From positions 124,001-188,000 of the forward strand of contig JAETOO010000014.1 of assembly GCA_021771715.1 (NCBI GenBank): a DNA stretch of 64,000 nucleotides, in the 5' to 3' direction. This DNA comes from Oscillospiraceae bacterium (GTDB taxonomy: Bacteria; Bacillota; Clostridia; Lachnospirales; Lachnospiraceae). Position 1 is the stretch's first letter. Every line of letters begins with the position of its first letter. The position numbers were made by a program, and so were the translations under genes. The notes under the pieces are model-generated. The model did not search any database, was not told the DNA's origin, and saw only the letters and a program-made list of their open reading frames with translations. Shown here one piece after another: positions 17,271-27,005 of the stretch.

Positions 17271-17966
17271 ATGATCAATGAAAAAATGAAGGAACTGGAG
17301 CGGCAGATCGGATATGTGTTTCAGAATCCGCAGCTGCTGCAAAATGCGATGTGCCACAGCTCCTACGCGAATGAGCACCGGCAGAAGGCGCTGCACGACA
17401 ATGAGCGGCTGGAGTTCCTGGGTGACGCGGTGCTGGAGATCGCGAGCAGCGATTTCCTGTTTCACCAGTACCCGGACATGCCGGAGGGGAAGCTGACGAA
17501 GCTGCGCGCGAGCATCGTCTGTGAGCCGACGCTGGCACTGTGCGCGCGGGAGATCCATCTGGAGCAGTATCTGCTGCTCGGAAAAGGGGAGGAGCACACC
17601 GGAGGGCGCTACCGCGATTCGATCATCTCGGACGCGATGGAGGCGCTGATCGGGGCGATCTATCTTGACGGTGGTTTTGCTAATGCAAAAGAGTTTGTGG
17701 AGAAATACATTCTGACAGACATCGAGCACAAGAAGCTCTTTTATGATAGCAAGACTATTCTTCAGGAGATGGTGCAGCGGGATTTTAAAGAAGACGAGAT
17801 CCAGTATGACATCGTCGGCGAGGAGGGCCCGGACCACGCGAAACGATTTATCGTCGAGGTGCGGATCGGAGACCGCCCGGCGGGACGCGGGAAGGGCAGC
17901 ACGAAGAAGGCGGCCGAGCAGGAGGCGGCGTACCGGGCGATCATTCAGTTGAAAGGGAACCAGTAA
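17271..17966 (+). CDS. rnc: Ribonuclease III
   Basis: A 231-residue RNase III. The catalytic domain has NERLEFLGDAVLEI (signature, residues about 44-57) and a second acidic cluster in ISDAMEALIGAIYLDGG. The C-terminal double-strand RNA-binding domain ends GKGSTKKAAEQEAAYRAI. It processes rRNA and other structured RNAs. The start at 17271 has CAGGAGGAA upstream; the frame stays open to 17103, but that stretch is leader and contains a weak AGGAGG/CCTCCT inverted repeat at about 17207-17234. smc begins three bases after the stop. Confidence 0.96.
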   Translation: MINEKMKELERQIGYVFQNPQLLQNAMCHSSYANEHRQKALHDNERLEFLGDAVLEIASSDFLFHQYPDMPEGKLTKLRASIVCEPTLALCAREIHLEQYLLLGKGEEHTGGRYRDSIISDAMEALIGAIYLDGGFANAKEFVEKYILTDIEHKKLFYDSKTILQEMVQRDFKEDEIQYDIVGEEGPDHAKRFIVEVRIGDRPAGRGKGSTKKAAEQEAAYRAIIQLKGNQ

Positions 17967-17969
17967 GGA

Positions 17970-20900
17970 ATGTATCTGAAGAGCATTGAAGTACACGGGT
18001 TTAAATCATTTGCAAACAAGATTGTATTTCAGTTCCACAACGGCATCACGGCGATTGTCGGACCGAATGGCAGCGGAAAGAGCAACGTCGCGGACGCGGT
18101 GCGCTGGGTGCTGGGTGAGCAGAGCGCGAAGTCACTGCGCGGCGCGAGCATGCAGGATGTCATCTTTTCCGGCACGGAGCTGCGCAAGCCGCTCGGCTAT
18201 GCCTCCGTGTCGATCACGCTGGACAATTCCGACCACCAGCTGGCGATTTCCTATGATGAGGTGACGGTGACGCGGCGCGTCTACCGCTCGGGGGAGAGTG
18301 AGTATCTGATCAACGGGACGCAGGTGCGGCTGAAGGATATCAATGAGCTGTTCTACGACACGGGCGTCGGCAAGGAGGGCTACTCGATCATCGGGCAGGG
18401 CCAGGTCGAGAAGATCATCAGCGGCAAGCCGGAGGAGCGCAGGGAGCTGTTCGACGAGGCGGCCGGCATCGTAAAGTTCAAGCGCAGAAAGTACGCGGCG
18501 CAGAAAAAGCTCGAGGACGAGAAGCAGAACCTCGTGCGTGTCAACGACATCCTCTCAGAGCTGACCCGACAGTTAGGGCCGATGGAGCGGCAGGCGGAGA
18601 CGGCGCGGATTTATCTGAAAAAGAAGGAGGAGCTCAAGAGCCTAGACGTGAATCTGTTCCTGCTCGAGTACGAGCGGATCAGCCGGGAGCTGAACGAGAC
18701 GAGGGAGAAACAGGCGCTCTCCTTGGAGCAGCTGAACGAGACGCGGGAGGCGTACGAGCAGGCCAAGGCAGAGTATGAGCAGCTCGAGAAAGAGCTTGAG
18801 CAGCTGAATGAGACGCTGCAGCAGAGGCGTGACTGCGTGGCGCAGGGGCAGTTGACGGCGCAGCGGTTCGAGACCCAGGTGCAGCTGCTGCATGAGCAGA
18901 TCAACACGGCGAAGACAAACGGCGCGCACCTGAAAGCGCGCATCGAGGGGATCGACCAGGAACTCTCGGAGCGGGAGGCACAGCGGGAGCACGCGCAGGA
19001 AGAGCTGGCGGCGCTGCGGCAGGCGCTCGAGGAGGTCCAGGAGCAGAGCACGGACGCGTCGGATGCACTCGCGCTGCTGCAGAAGGGAATCCAGGAGCAT
19101 GAGAGCGCGATTGCGGGCGGCAAGAGCACGATCATTGATATTCTGAACCAGCGCGCTTCCGTGAAGGCGCGGATGCAGCGGTACGACACTATGTACGAGC
19201 AGACGCAGATCCGGAAGGCCCAGATCTCCCAGGAAGCACTGCGGCTGAAGAGTGAGGAGTCTGAGCAGGCGGAGGTGCTCGCCGGTCTGCAGAAGGAGTA
19301 CGACGAGGTCACGGCGCGGATCACGGCGCTGACCGCAAAGAGCGACGAGACGAATGAGCAGCTCTCGGTGCGCCAGCAGGAGCTCTCAGAGTACAACCAC
19401 ACGATTGAGATTGAGCAGACGGAGTACCACAGGGAAGCGTCGCGGCTGGAATCTCTGAAAAATATTACGGAGCGGTACGACGGGTACGGAAACAGCATCC
19501 GCCGTGTGATGGAGCAGAAGAGCCGCGTGCCGGGGATTCTCGGCGTCGTGGCGGATATCATCAAGGTGGAGAAGGCGTATGAGATCGCGATCGAGACGGC
19601 GCTGGGCGGAAGCATCCAGAATATCGTGACCGACACGGAGGAGACGGCCAAGAAGCTCATCGAGTTCCTGAAGCGGAACAAGTTCGGGCGCGCGACCTTC
19701 CTCCCGCTCTCAGGGATCTCGGGCAGAGGCGGCTTTTCGACCCCGCAGGCGCTGAAGGAGCAGGGCGTGCTGGGACTGGCATCCTCGCTGGTGCAGGCCG
19801 GGAAGCAGTACGGGGAGCTGGTACAGTATCTGCTGGGCAAGACGGTGGTCGTCGACACGATTGACCATGCGATTGCGCTGGCGCGAAAGTACCGCCATTC
19901 GCTGCGCATCGTCACGACGGACGGCGAATTGCTCAGCCCGGGCGGCTCGATGAGCGGCGGTGCGTTTAAGAACTCGAGCAACCTGCTCGGGCGGCGGCGT
20001 GAGATCGAGGATCTTGAGAAGCAGGTCGGGGCGCGCAGGGAGCGGCTGCAGACACTGCAGCAGCAGATTGACGCGTGCCGGATGGAGCGGAACCGTCTGC
20101 GGGACGAGATCGTCCGCCAGAAGGATGCGCTGCAGGAGGAGTACCTGAAGCAGAATACGGCGCGGATGAAGCTGGATGAGGTGAAGACGAAATCCGGCAG
20201 TACCGCGCAGGGATACCGGAGGATCCGCTCGGAGGCCGGCGAGCTGGAGGCTCAGATCCAGGAGATCCAGGAGAGCCGGAAGAAGGAGCAGGAGCAGCTG
20301 GCCGCCTCGGAGGCGCAGGAGCATGAGACGGAGCAGGAGATTCTGCGGCTGCAGCAGGAGCTTGACCGGAAGCGCGGGGAGGAGCACACGCTGATGGCGG
20401 AGGCCGAGCGTCTTCACCTGGAGCTGGCACAGCAGCGCCAGCAGGAGCAGTTTATCGGACAGAATCTCGCGCGGCTTCGCCAGGAGGCGGGGAGGCTGAC
20501 GCAGGAGAAGGAGCAGTATGCGGCCGGGATCCGCGAGAGCGATGGGGAGATCGAGGCAAAGCTGTGCCAGATCCGCGAGATTGAGACGGCCATCGGTGAG
20601 GCTGCCGGCTCGCAGGAGCAGCTGCGCAGTGAGATCGAATCGCTCACGGCACAGAAGGAGGAGAAGAGCGCGGTACATAAGCGCTTCTTCGCGACGCGCG
20701 AGGAGCTCTCGGAGCGGATGACGCTTCTGGACCGGGAGACGTTCCGGCTGAACGCGCAGTTGGAGAAGCTGACCGAGCAGCAGGACCATCAGACCTCCTA
20801 CATGTGGGAGGAGTACGCGCTGACGTTCGGCGCGGCGAAGGAGCTGCAGCAGGAGGAGCCGGCGAGCGCCGCAGCCCTCAAGAAGAGCATCGCCGCGATT

Positions 20901-21530
20901 AAGAGCGAGATCAAGGGACTCGGGAACGTCAACGTCAACGCGATCGAGGACTACAAGGAGCTCTCGGAGCGCCACACGTTTTTGTCGGCGCAGCACGAGG
21001 ATCTGATGAAGGCGGAGGCGGCGCTGGTTAAGATTATCGAGGAGCTGGATGAGGGAATGCGCACTCAGTTCCGGGCGCAGTTCGCGCGGATTCAGACGGA
21101 GTTCGACAAGGCGTTTAAGGAGCTGTTCGGAGGCGGGCGCGGCTCGCTCGAGCTCGTCGAGGATGAGGACATCCTGGAGGCGGGCGTGCGGATCATCGCG
21201 CAGCCGCCAGGCAAGAAGTTGCAGAACATGATGCAGCTCTCCGGCGGCGAGAAGTCGCTGACCGCGATCGCGCTGCTGTTCGCGATCCAGAACCTGAAGC
21301 CGTCCCCATTCTGTCTGCTGGACGAGATCGAGGCGGCGCTCGACGAGAGCAACGTCGACCGGTACGCGAACTACCTGCACAAGCTGACGAAACATACACA
21401 GTTCATCATCATCACGCACAGAAGAGGGACGATGACGGCGGCCGACCGGCTGTACGGCATCACGATGCAGGAGAAGGGCGTCTCGGCGCTGGTGTCGGTG
21501 AACCTGATCGAGGACGATCTGGACGAATAG
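17970..21530 (+). CDS. smc: Chromosome segregation ATPase SMC
   Basis: A 1186-residue SMC. Walker [10 protein letters not shown] lies near residue 32. Two long coiled coils rich in Glu/Gln/Leu (about 170-500 and 670-1000) flank a hinge (about 515-650) containing [14 protein letters not shown] and [10 protein letters not shown]. The C-terminal head has signature [17 protein letters not shown] and Walker [16 protein letters not shown]. It forms the condensin ring with ScpAB. ATG follows rnc with a TAAGGA site, and the order rnc-smc-ftsY is standard in Firmicutes. Confidence 0.98.
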   Translation: MYLKSIEVHGFKSFANKIVFQFHNGITAIVGPNGSGKSNVADAVRWVLGEQSAKSLRGASMQDVIFSGTELRKPLGYASVSITLDNSDHQLAISYDEVTVTRRVYRSGESEYLINGTQVRLKDINELFYDTGVGKEGYSIIGQGQVEKIISGKPEERRELFDEAAGIVKFKRRKYAAQKKLEDEKQNLVRVNDILSELTRQLGPMERQAETARIYLKKKEELKSLDVNLFLLEYERISRELNETREKQALSLEQLNETREAYEQAKAEYEQLEKELEQLNETLQQRRDCVAQGQLTAQRFETQVQLLHEQINTAKTNGAHLKARIEGIDQELSEREAQREHAQEELAALRQALEEVQEQSTDASDALALLQKGIQEHESAIAGGKSTIIDILNQRASVKARMQRYDTMYEQTQIRKAQISQEALRLKSEESEQAEVLAGLQKEYDEVTARITALTAKSDETNEQLSVRQQELSEYNHTIEIEQTEYHREASRLESLKNITERYDGYGNSIRRVMEQKSRVPGILGVVADIIKVEKAYEIAIETALGGSIQNIVTDTEETAKKLIEFLKRNKFGRATFLPLSGISGRGGFSTPQALKEQGVLGLASSLVQAGKQYGELVQYLLGKTVVVDTIDHAIALARKYRHSLRIVTTDGELLSPGGSMSGGAFKNSSNLLGRRREIEDLEKQVGARRERLQTLQQQIDACRMERNRLRDEIVRQKDALQEEYLKQNTARMKLDEVKTKSGSTAQGYRRIRSEAGELEAQIQEIQESRKKEQEQLAASEAQEHETEQEILRLQQELDRKRGEEHTLMAEAERLHLELAQQRQQEQFIGQNLARLRQEAGRLTQEKEQYAAGIRESDGEIEAKLCQIREIETAIGEAAGSQEQLRSEIESLTAQKEEKSAVHKRFFATREELSERMTLLDRETFRLNAQLEKLTEQQDHQTSYMWEEYALTFGAAKELQQEEPASAAALKKSIAAIKSEIKGLGNVNVNAIEDYKELSERHTFLSAQHEDLMKAEAALVKIIEELDEGMRTQFRAQFARIQTEFDKAFKELFGGGRGSLELVEDEDILEAGVRIIAQPPGKKLQNMMQLSGGEKSLTAIALLFAIQNLKPSPFCLLDEIEAALDESNVDRYANYLHKLTKHTQFIIITHRRGTMTAADRLYGITMQEKGVSALVSVNLIEDDLDE

Positions 21531-21568
21531 CGTTTGCTTACAATTTTGAAATGTTTGAATGTGAAATA

Positions 21569-21597
21569 TTGTATTTCGGCGCGTTGCGTGATAAGAT
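21569..21597 (+). promoter_or_regulatory. Candidate promoter of ftsY
   Basis: TTGTAT, 17-base spacer, TAAGAT, in the gap between smc and ftsY, about 100 bases before the ftsY start. Confidence 0.5.
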
Positions 21598-21696
21598 AGG
21601 GAGCAGATTCGCAGAGATGCTCAGGCGGGCGCCATGTCAGGCATGGCGGAGCGTCTGCTGTCCGCGGGAATCAGCAGTTTGATGGGAGGGAAACGG

Positions 21697-22635
21697 ATGG
21701 AAGAGAAGAAGGGCTTTTTTAAGCGGCTTGTGGAAGGGCTGACGAAGACCAGGGATAATGTAGTTTCGAAGATTGACGAGATCTTCAGCGGGTTTTCGAG
21801 CATAGACGATGATTTCTACGACGAGATCGAGGAGATTCTCGTGATGGGAGACATCGGGATCAATGCGACGACCTCCATCATCGAAGATCTCCGGCAGAAG
21901 GTGAAGGATCAGAATATCAAGGATCCGGCGGCCTGCAAGCAGCTGCTGATCGACAGCATCAAGCAGGAGATGAACGTCGGGGAGACAGCGTATGAGTTTG
22001 AGAAGCGAAAATCCGTGGTGCTCGTGATCGGAGTAAACGGCGTTGGCAAGACGACGAGTGTCGGCAAGCTGGCGGGCAAGCTGAAGGATCAGGGCAAGCG
22101 GGTCGTGCTGGCGGCGGCGGATACGTTCCGCGCGGCAGCCGGGGAGCAGCTGACCGAGTGGGCGCACCGCGCGGATGTCGATATCATCGGCGGCCAGGAG
22201 GGTTCAGACCCGGCCTCGGTGGTCTACGACGCAATCTCGGCGGCGAAGGCGCGCAGTGCGGATGTCCTGCTGATCGACACGGCCGGACGGCTGCACAACA
22301 AGAAAAATCTGATGAATGAGCTTGGCAAGATCAACCGGATCCTGGATCGGGAGTATCCCGAGGCATTCCGGGAGACGCTCGTCGTGCTGGACGGTACGAC
22401 GGGGCAGAACGCACTCGCCCAGGCGCGCGAGTTCAAGGAGGTTGCGAACATCACCGGCATCATTTTGACGAAACTGGACGGTACGGCAAAGGGCGGCATC
22501 GCGGTGGCGATCCACTCAGAGCTCGGAATCCCGGTCAAATACATCGGCGTCGGCGAGTCGATCGACGATCTGCAGAAGTTTGACGCGGACGAGTTTGTGA
22601 ACGCGCTCTTTGACGTGGAGAACAGGACCGCCTGA
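21697..22635 (+). CDS. ftsY: SRP receptor GTPase FtsY
   Basis: A 312-residue FtsY, partner of Ffh in delivering nascent membrane proteins to the translocon. N-terminal MEEKKGFFKRLVEGLTKTRD is the amphipathic membrane-targeting region; the long acidic A domain of enterobacteria is absent, as usual in Clostridia. G1 GVNGVGKTTSVGKLA, the DTAGR motif and TKLDGTAKGG are intact. The start follows GGGAGGG by six bases; an in-frame ATG at 21634 lacks a site. The cognate ffh lies at 33.9 kb. Confidence 0.97.
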   Translation: MEEKKGFFKRLVEGLTKTRDNVVSKIDEIFSGFSSIDDDFYDEIEEILVMGDIGINATTSIIEDLRQKVKDQNIKDPAACKQLLIDSIKQEMNVGETAYEFEKRKSVVLVIGVNGVGKTTSVGKLAGKLKDQGKRVVLAAADTFRAAAGEQLTEWAHRADVDIIGGQEGSDPASVVYDAISAAKARSADVLLIDTAGRLHNKKNLMNELGKINRILDREYPEAFRETLVVLDGTTGQNALAQAREFKEVANITGIILTKLDGTAKGGIAVAIHSELGIPVKYIGVGESIDDLQKFDADEFVNALFDVENRTA

Positions 22636-22707
22636 ACCGGCGGGTGTGCGCCATATCGCAGCATGGATCCTGATGTGCCGGATCGGGCGGCTGACCGCAT
22701 GACAGCG

Positions 22708-22830
22708 AGCATACCGGATCGTAAGGCTAACGGCATTATAGCATACCGGATCGTAAGGCTGACGGTATTATAGCATACCGGACCGGAGGGCTGACGGCAT
22801 TATAGCATACCGGATCAGATTGCTGCCGGC
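22708..22830 (+). repeat. Intergenic 32-bp tandem repeat
   Basis: Units begin AGCATACCGG at 22708, 22740, 22772 and 22804, exactly 32 bases apart; the last is partial, and a more diverged copy precedes the array at about 22676. The core reads CCGGATCGTAAGGCTGACGG. There are no spacers, so it is not a CRISPR array. The period is not a multiple of three, consistent with its non-coding position. Confidence 0.9.
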
Positions 22831-22888
22831 TTTGGCGGATTCCGGGGTCAATATAGAAGAAATGAGAGAAAAGGACAGGGAACAGACG

Positions 22889-24106
22889 ATGGAGATGTTG
22901 ACGTTAGAAGCATTTGAGCAGGCCTCGGAGTGCGTGAAGCGTGTCACGCAGGAGACGAAGCTGATCTACAGTGAATATTTCAGCGCGCAGACCGGCAACA
23001 AGGTCTACCTGAAGGCGGAGAACATGCAGGTGACGGGCGCGTACAAGATCCGCGGGGCGTACTACAAGACGAGCACGCTGACCGAGGAGGAGCGCGCGCG
23101 CGGCCTGATCACGGCCTCTGCGGGCAACCATGCGCAGGGCGTGGCGTACGCGGCGAAGGCGTACGGCTGCAAGGCAGTCATCGTGATGCCGGAGACGACG
23201 CCTCTGATGAAGGTGAACCGCACGAAGAGCTACGGCGCGGAGGTGGTGCTGCACGGGGATGTGTACGACGAGGCGTGCGAGTACGCGTATCAGCTCGCCG
23301 AGGAGAAGGGCTACACCTTCATCCACCCGTTTGACGACCTCGCGGTCGCGACCGGGCAGGGGACGATCGCGATGGAGATCGTGCAGGAGCTGCCGCTGGT
23401 CGACTATATCCTCGTCCCGATCGGGGGAGGCGGACTCGCGACCGGCATCTCGACGCTCGCGAAGTACCTGAATCCGAAGATCAAGGTGATCGGCGTGGAG
23501 CCAGAGGGCGCGGCCTGCATGAAGGCGTCGCTCGCGCAGGGCGAGGTCGTGACTCTGCCGAGCGTGAACACGATCGCGGACGGCACGGCGGTGAAGACAC
23601 CGGGCCACAACATCTTCCCCTATATCCAGCAGAATGTCGACGACATTATCACCGTGAGTGACGATGAGCTGATCGTGGCGTTCCTCGACATGGTAGAGAA
23701 CCACAAGATGGTCGTGGAAAATTCCGGCCTGCTGACGGTGGCCGCCCTGAAGCATCTCGAGGCGAAGGGCAAGAAAGTCGTCTCCGTCCTCTCCGGAGGA
23801 AATATGGACGTGATCACAATGGCGTCGGTCGTGCAGCATGGCCTGATCCAGAGAGACCGGATCTTTACGATCTCGGTACTGCTCCCGGACCGCCCGGGCG
23901 AGCTCGTGCGCGTCGCCTCCGTGATCGCCGAGCAGCAGGGCAACGTCATCAAGCTCGAGCACAACCAGTTCGTCAGCACGAACCGGAACGCGGCTGTGGA
24001 GCTGCGCATCACGATGGAGGCTTTCGGCACCGACCACAAGCAGCGGATCATCAACGCGCTCAAGGAGCACGGCTACGACCCGGTGCACAAGACGGCCAGC
24101 CTGTAG
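22889..24106 (+). CDS. ilvA: Threonine ammonia-lyase (dehydratase)
   Basis: About 405 residues: a PLP domain of the tryptophan-synthase-beta fold (Lys in TGAYKIRGA, GNHAQGVAYAAK, and the phosphate-binding PIGGGGLATG loop) plus a C-terminal ACT-like domain (LLPDRPGELVRVASVIAEQQ). It deaminates threonine to 2-oxobutanoate, for isoleucine synthesis or catabolism; the short single ACT form does not settle which. The start is chosen at 22889, where AGGGA sits seven bases upstream; ATG codons at 22862 and 22895 are alternatives. An in-frame open stretch continues past the TAG stop to 24199. Confidence 0.92.
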   Translation: MEMLTLEAFEQASECVKRVTQETKLIYSEYFSAQTGNKVYLKAENMQVTGAYKIRGAYYKTSTLTEEERARGLITASAGNHAQGVAYAAKAYGCKAVIVMPETTPLMKVNRTKSYGAEVVLHGDVYDEACEYAYQLAEEKGYTFIHPFDDLAVATGQGTIAMEIVQELPLVDYILVPIGGGGLATGISTLAKYLNPKIKVIGVEPEGAACMKASLAQGEVVTLPSVNTIADGTAVKTPGHNIFPYIQQNVDDIITVSDDELIVAFLDMVENHKMVVENSGLLTVAALKHLEAKGKKVVSVLSGGNMDVITMASVVQHGLIQRDRIFTISVLLPDRPGELVRVASVIAEQQGNVIKLEHNQFVSTNRNAAVELRITMEAFGTDHKQRIINALKEHGYDPVHKTASL

Positions 24107-24256
24107 GCATGCGGAGAGAGAAAGCTGCTTTTGCCGTATTTTGATCATCCGGCGGAGTTGAGCGTGATTGCACAGAAGATGATGCAGATGGATCAGTGAA
24201 CGTACGCTGAGAAGTGGACAAGAGAAATAAAAGGAATTAGATAGAAAAGATAGATA

Positions 24257-24304
24257 AGACAGCCGACCCGTGTGGCACATTTGCCCGGTTGGCTGTCTTT
24301 TTGT
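24257..24304 (+). terminator. Terminator between ilvA and the convergent kinase gene
   Basis: Stem AGACAGCCGACC / GGTTGGCTGTCT followed by five T. It ends rightward ilvA transcription just before the leftward kinase stop codon. Confidence 0.8.
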
Positions 24305-24306
24305 GC

Positions 24307-25761
24307 TTATGTCTCCTCCTGCACGACCTGGAAGACGAGCGTCACGAGAAACTGATTTCCGCTTGTCTTAGTTGCAAAGGTTCCATTCATGAGCTCCATC
24401 ATCTTGCGGACGCTGCGCAGGCCGATGTGGTTGCTCTCGACGGCAAAGGCATCCGCTTTGACCGCGTTGGACAGGCAGAATCTGGCCTGCGCGGAATCAG
24501 CGCTGCAGCAAAGCGTGACCGGCTGCTTTTTGTCGCCGTACTTGATGATGTTGGAGAAGAGGTTGTTCAGCACGCGCCTGATCAGGGCCTCATCGCCCCA
24601 GATGCGAAGGGCCTCCGGGATCGTCTCGCCGCCGTTTTCCCTGAGCGCAAAGCCGGTCAGGCGGATATAGTCCGCGTTTTCCCGCAGGCACTGCAGCAGG
24701 AGGGAGCAGGGGAGGGCGGTGAGCGTGGCTGTCTCGCTCTCCTCGTAGACCAGTGCATACTCAAACATCCGGTCGGTCAGCTGGCGGATCTCATCGGTCT
24801 TTTGGAGGCAGCGCTCCAGGTATTCCTCGCGCTGCTGCGGCCTGCGGTCGAGACGCACGACCTCAAGATAGCCGTTCAGGATCGTGAGCGGCGTGCGCAG
24901 GTCGTGCGACATGGCGGTGATCAGGTCCTGGTTCGCCTGCCGGCTCTCCTGCTCCTGCCGGATCGTTGTGGCGAGAGAACGGCGCAGTTGATCGAGGTGC
25001 ACTGCGAGCGTGCCGATCTCGTCGTTGCCGCACGCGGGTACGGGGTGGCCGAGATCGCCGGAGGACATGCGCAGCACCTCCTGCTCCAGTGACCGGATCC
25101 GGTGTATCTTGCGGCTGATAAAGCGCAGGACAATCCAGAAAAACAGAAGGATCGAGCCGGCGATGGAGAACAGAAAGTATGGAAGCATAAAGAGTGAGGG
25201 ATGGTACAGATAGACCAGCACCTCCGCATTCCCGTTGCGGAAGGGCATGATTTCCGAGCCAAAGCGCAGTCCCGTGTCGTCCAATATCGCGTAGCCGAAG
25301 GAGAAGAAACCGGAGAACGGATTGACAAACAGCAAGGAGTCAGGAATGCTGCCGGCCAGAAACAGCCCGGGTTTCCAGCTTGCCCCGTAGATATAAATGC
25401 CGGTGTAGGAGTCGCCGAGATACAGAAAGGGTTGGAGCTGCTGGACCGTGATGGCATCGCCCTCGTCCTTGGGCAGGTCATAGTTCACGGCTTCTTCCCG
25501 GAGCGTGTCAAAGAACTCGTCCAGATCCGGAAAGACTGTCCTGCCCCACGGTGTGCGGGAGAGCAGGTTGTAGCTGGTCCATTTGCTGGTCCAGAGTCCC
25601 AGAAACAGCAGCAGGGCAAGCGTCCCGGCCAGGAGCATGACACACAGCAGCTGTGTGCGCAGGCGCATGCGGGAAAAGCGCTGCGTCAGCCTTTTGACGG
25701 CGGCGGTCTGAGTGACCTTCTGGGTCAGACGGTGTAGTTTGCCGGAAGAATTTCTACTCAC
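24307..25761 (-). CDS. Membrane sensor histidine kinase (HAMP type)
   Basis: A 484-residue kinase with a basic N-terminus, TM1 at about 36-57, an extracellular sensor of about 130 residues, TM2 at about 187-213, HAMP at about 214-266, H286 in AMSHDLRTPLTIL, and an ATPase domain with N-box RRVLNNLFSNIIKYG. The usual DxGxG G1 box is not recognisable: the stretch reads LSNAVKADAFAVESNHIGL, so ATP binding may be unusual, although HIGLRSVRKMME supplies G2. It overlaps the upstream regulator gene by 8 bases. The signal is unknown; the layout resembles cell-envelope kinases. Confidence 0.92.
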   Translation of the reverse strand: MSRNSSGKLHRLTQKVTQTAAVKRLTQRFSRMRLRTQLLCVMLLAGTLALLLFLGLWTSKWTSYNLLSRTPWGRTVFPDLDEFFDTLREEAVNYDLPKDEGDAITVQQLQPFLYLGDSYTGIYIYGASWKPGLFLAGSIPDSLLFVNPFSGFFSFGYAILDDTGLRFGSEIMPFRNGNAEVLVYLYHPSLFMLPYFLFSIAGSILLFFWIVLRFISRKIHRIRSLEQEVLRMSSGDLGHPVPACGNDEIGTLAVHLDQLRRSLATTIRQEQESRQANQDLITAMSHDLRTPLTILNGYLEVVRLDRRPQQREEYLERCLQKTDEIRQLTDRMFEYALVYEESETATLTALPCSLLLQCLRENADYIRLTGFALRENGGETIPEALRIWGDEALIRRVLNNLFSNIIKYGDKKQPVTLCCSADSAQARFCLSNAVKADAFAVESNHIGLRSVRKMMELMNGTFATKTSGNQFLVTLVFQVVQEET

Positions 25762-26473
25762 AGCGGTACCCCTTTCCCCATACGGTTTTGATGAGCGTCG
25801 GGTTGGCCGGATCCTGCTCGACCTTGCGGCGCAGGTTGCGGATGTGGACCATGACGGTGTTGTTGGCGCCGTAGTAGTATGGCTCGTTCCAGATCGCCTC
25901 GTAGAGGCGGGCGGCGGAAAAGAGCTGGCCGCGGTTTGTGACGAGCAGGAGCAGGACCGCGTACTCGGTGTCAGTCAGATCCAGCGGCCTGCCGTCCCGG
26001 CGCACCTCCTCCGTGGAGGGATCAATCTCGAGGCCGCGGCAGCGGATCAGGGGCGCGGCGGGCGCATCCTCCTGTGGGGAAATTGTTTTGCCGCGGTAGA
26101 CCTGGTAGCGGCGGATCAGCGCTTTGACACGCCCCAGCAGCTCATGGTAGGAGAACGGCTTCGTCAGATAATCGTCCCCGCCGTTCGAGAATCCGAGTGT
26201 CTTGTCCTGATCCTGCCCGCGCGCGGAGAGAAAGAGAATCGGCGCGTTGCTCTGCTCGCGGATCGCGCGGCAGGCCTGATAGCCATTCATGCCGGGCAGC
26301 ATGATGTCGAGGATGATCAGGTCAAAGCTGCATTGCCGGATCTGCGCAAGTGCCTCCTGCCCGTCCGCCGCCTCAGCCACCTCGTAGCCCTCACCGCCCA
26401 GCAGCACCTGTATGATTTCCCGGATCTCCGGGTTGTCGTCTACGACTAGAATCTGTGACTTCTGTTCGCTCAT
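25754..26473 (-). CDS. OmpR/PhoB-family response regulator
   Basis: A 239-residue regulator. The receiver domain has VVDDNPE, phospho-acceptor D56 in ILDIMLPGMNG, and K105 in YLTKPFSYHEL. The winged-helix domain (about 140-239) has LTDTEYAVLLLLV and the C-terminal VMVHIRNLRRKVEQD..IKTVWGKGYRCE. It is first of the pair; its stop overlaps the kinase start, so the two are translationally coupled. Targets are unknown; the nearest candidates are the envelope genes at 27-32 kb. Confidence 0.94.
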   Translation of the reverse strand: MSEQKSQILVVDDNPEIREIIQVLLGGEGYEVAEAADGQEALAQIRQCSFDLIILDIMLPGMNGYQACRAIREQSNAPILFLSARGQDQDKTLGFSNGGDDYLTKPFSYHELLGRVKALIRRYQVYRGKTISPQEDAPAAPLIRCRGLEIDPSTEEVRRDGRPLDLTDTEYAVLLLLVTNRGQLFSAARLYEAIWNEPYYYGANNTVMVHIRNLRRKVEQDPANPTLIKTVWGKGYRCE

Positions 26474-27005
26474 ATGAAAGATCCTTTCTCATTTTTCCCG
26501 GGAGCTGTTCTCCCGTATGGAAGCCGATACACTGCGCAGGATTCTGTTTCCGGTTTTGAGTGTGAAAACCGATTCGGATTCTGCTTCCGGCCTGCACAGG
26601 TGCATTGCGTGCGAAAATCGATTCGGATTCGGCTTCCAATGCAGGAGATCGGCTGTCTTACAGTATACTTGATTTTCGGAGTTTTTGCGATTTTCTTAAT
26701 AAAATTTAAGATTTTCAGAGGAGGACGGCAATTTATTCCCACGAGCTTCCCGCGATGGACGGGTGGTGATATGGCGGAAAAGGACACGCGGTGGAGATTA
26801 AGAATCATTAAGATCTTCTTTGGGCGATTCTTAAACAATAGGGAGTAGAATGGCAGCTGTGAGATGAGCAGGATAGCAGGCGTATACCTGGGCAATATGG
26901 AGGCGGCATGACATGGAGGCGGCAAGGGACGGAGAGAGCTGGCTGGCGTATGCCGGGGAAGGTATGTGGGAATGCTTTGGATAGATGGAAAGGAGGAATG
27001 CAGCG
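26474..27005 (+). other. Intergenic region with repeats between the regulator and GT2 genes
   Basis: No gene is supported in these 530 bases. Visible structure: a direct repeat GAAAAYCGATTCGGATTC at 26564 and 26613 (49 bases apart); a nine-base inverted repeat TTAAGAATC / GATTCTTAA at 26798-26806 and 26826-26834; and two ATGGAGGCGGCA copies near 26900-26925. A TATACT element at about 26663 on the minus strand could be a -10 for the regulator. The middle is clearly AT-rich compared with the flanks. Confidence 0.6.

Noticed and set aside
22676-22830. Possible CRISPR array
   Set aside because: The 32-bp units are contiguous with no spacers, only 3-4 copies, and no cas genes are in the window.
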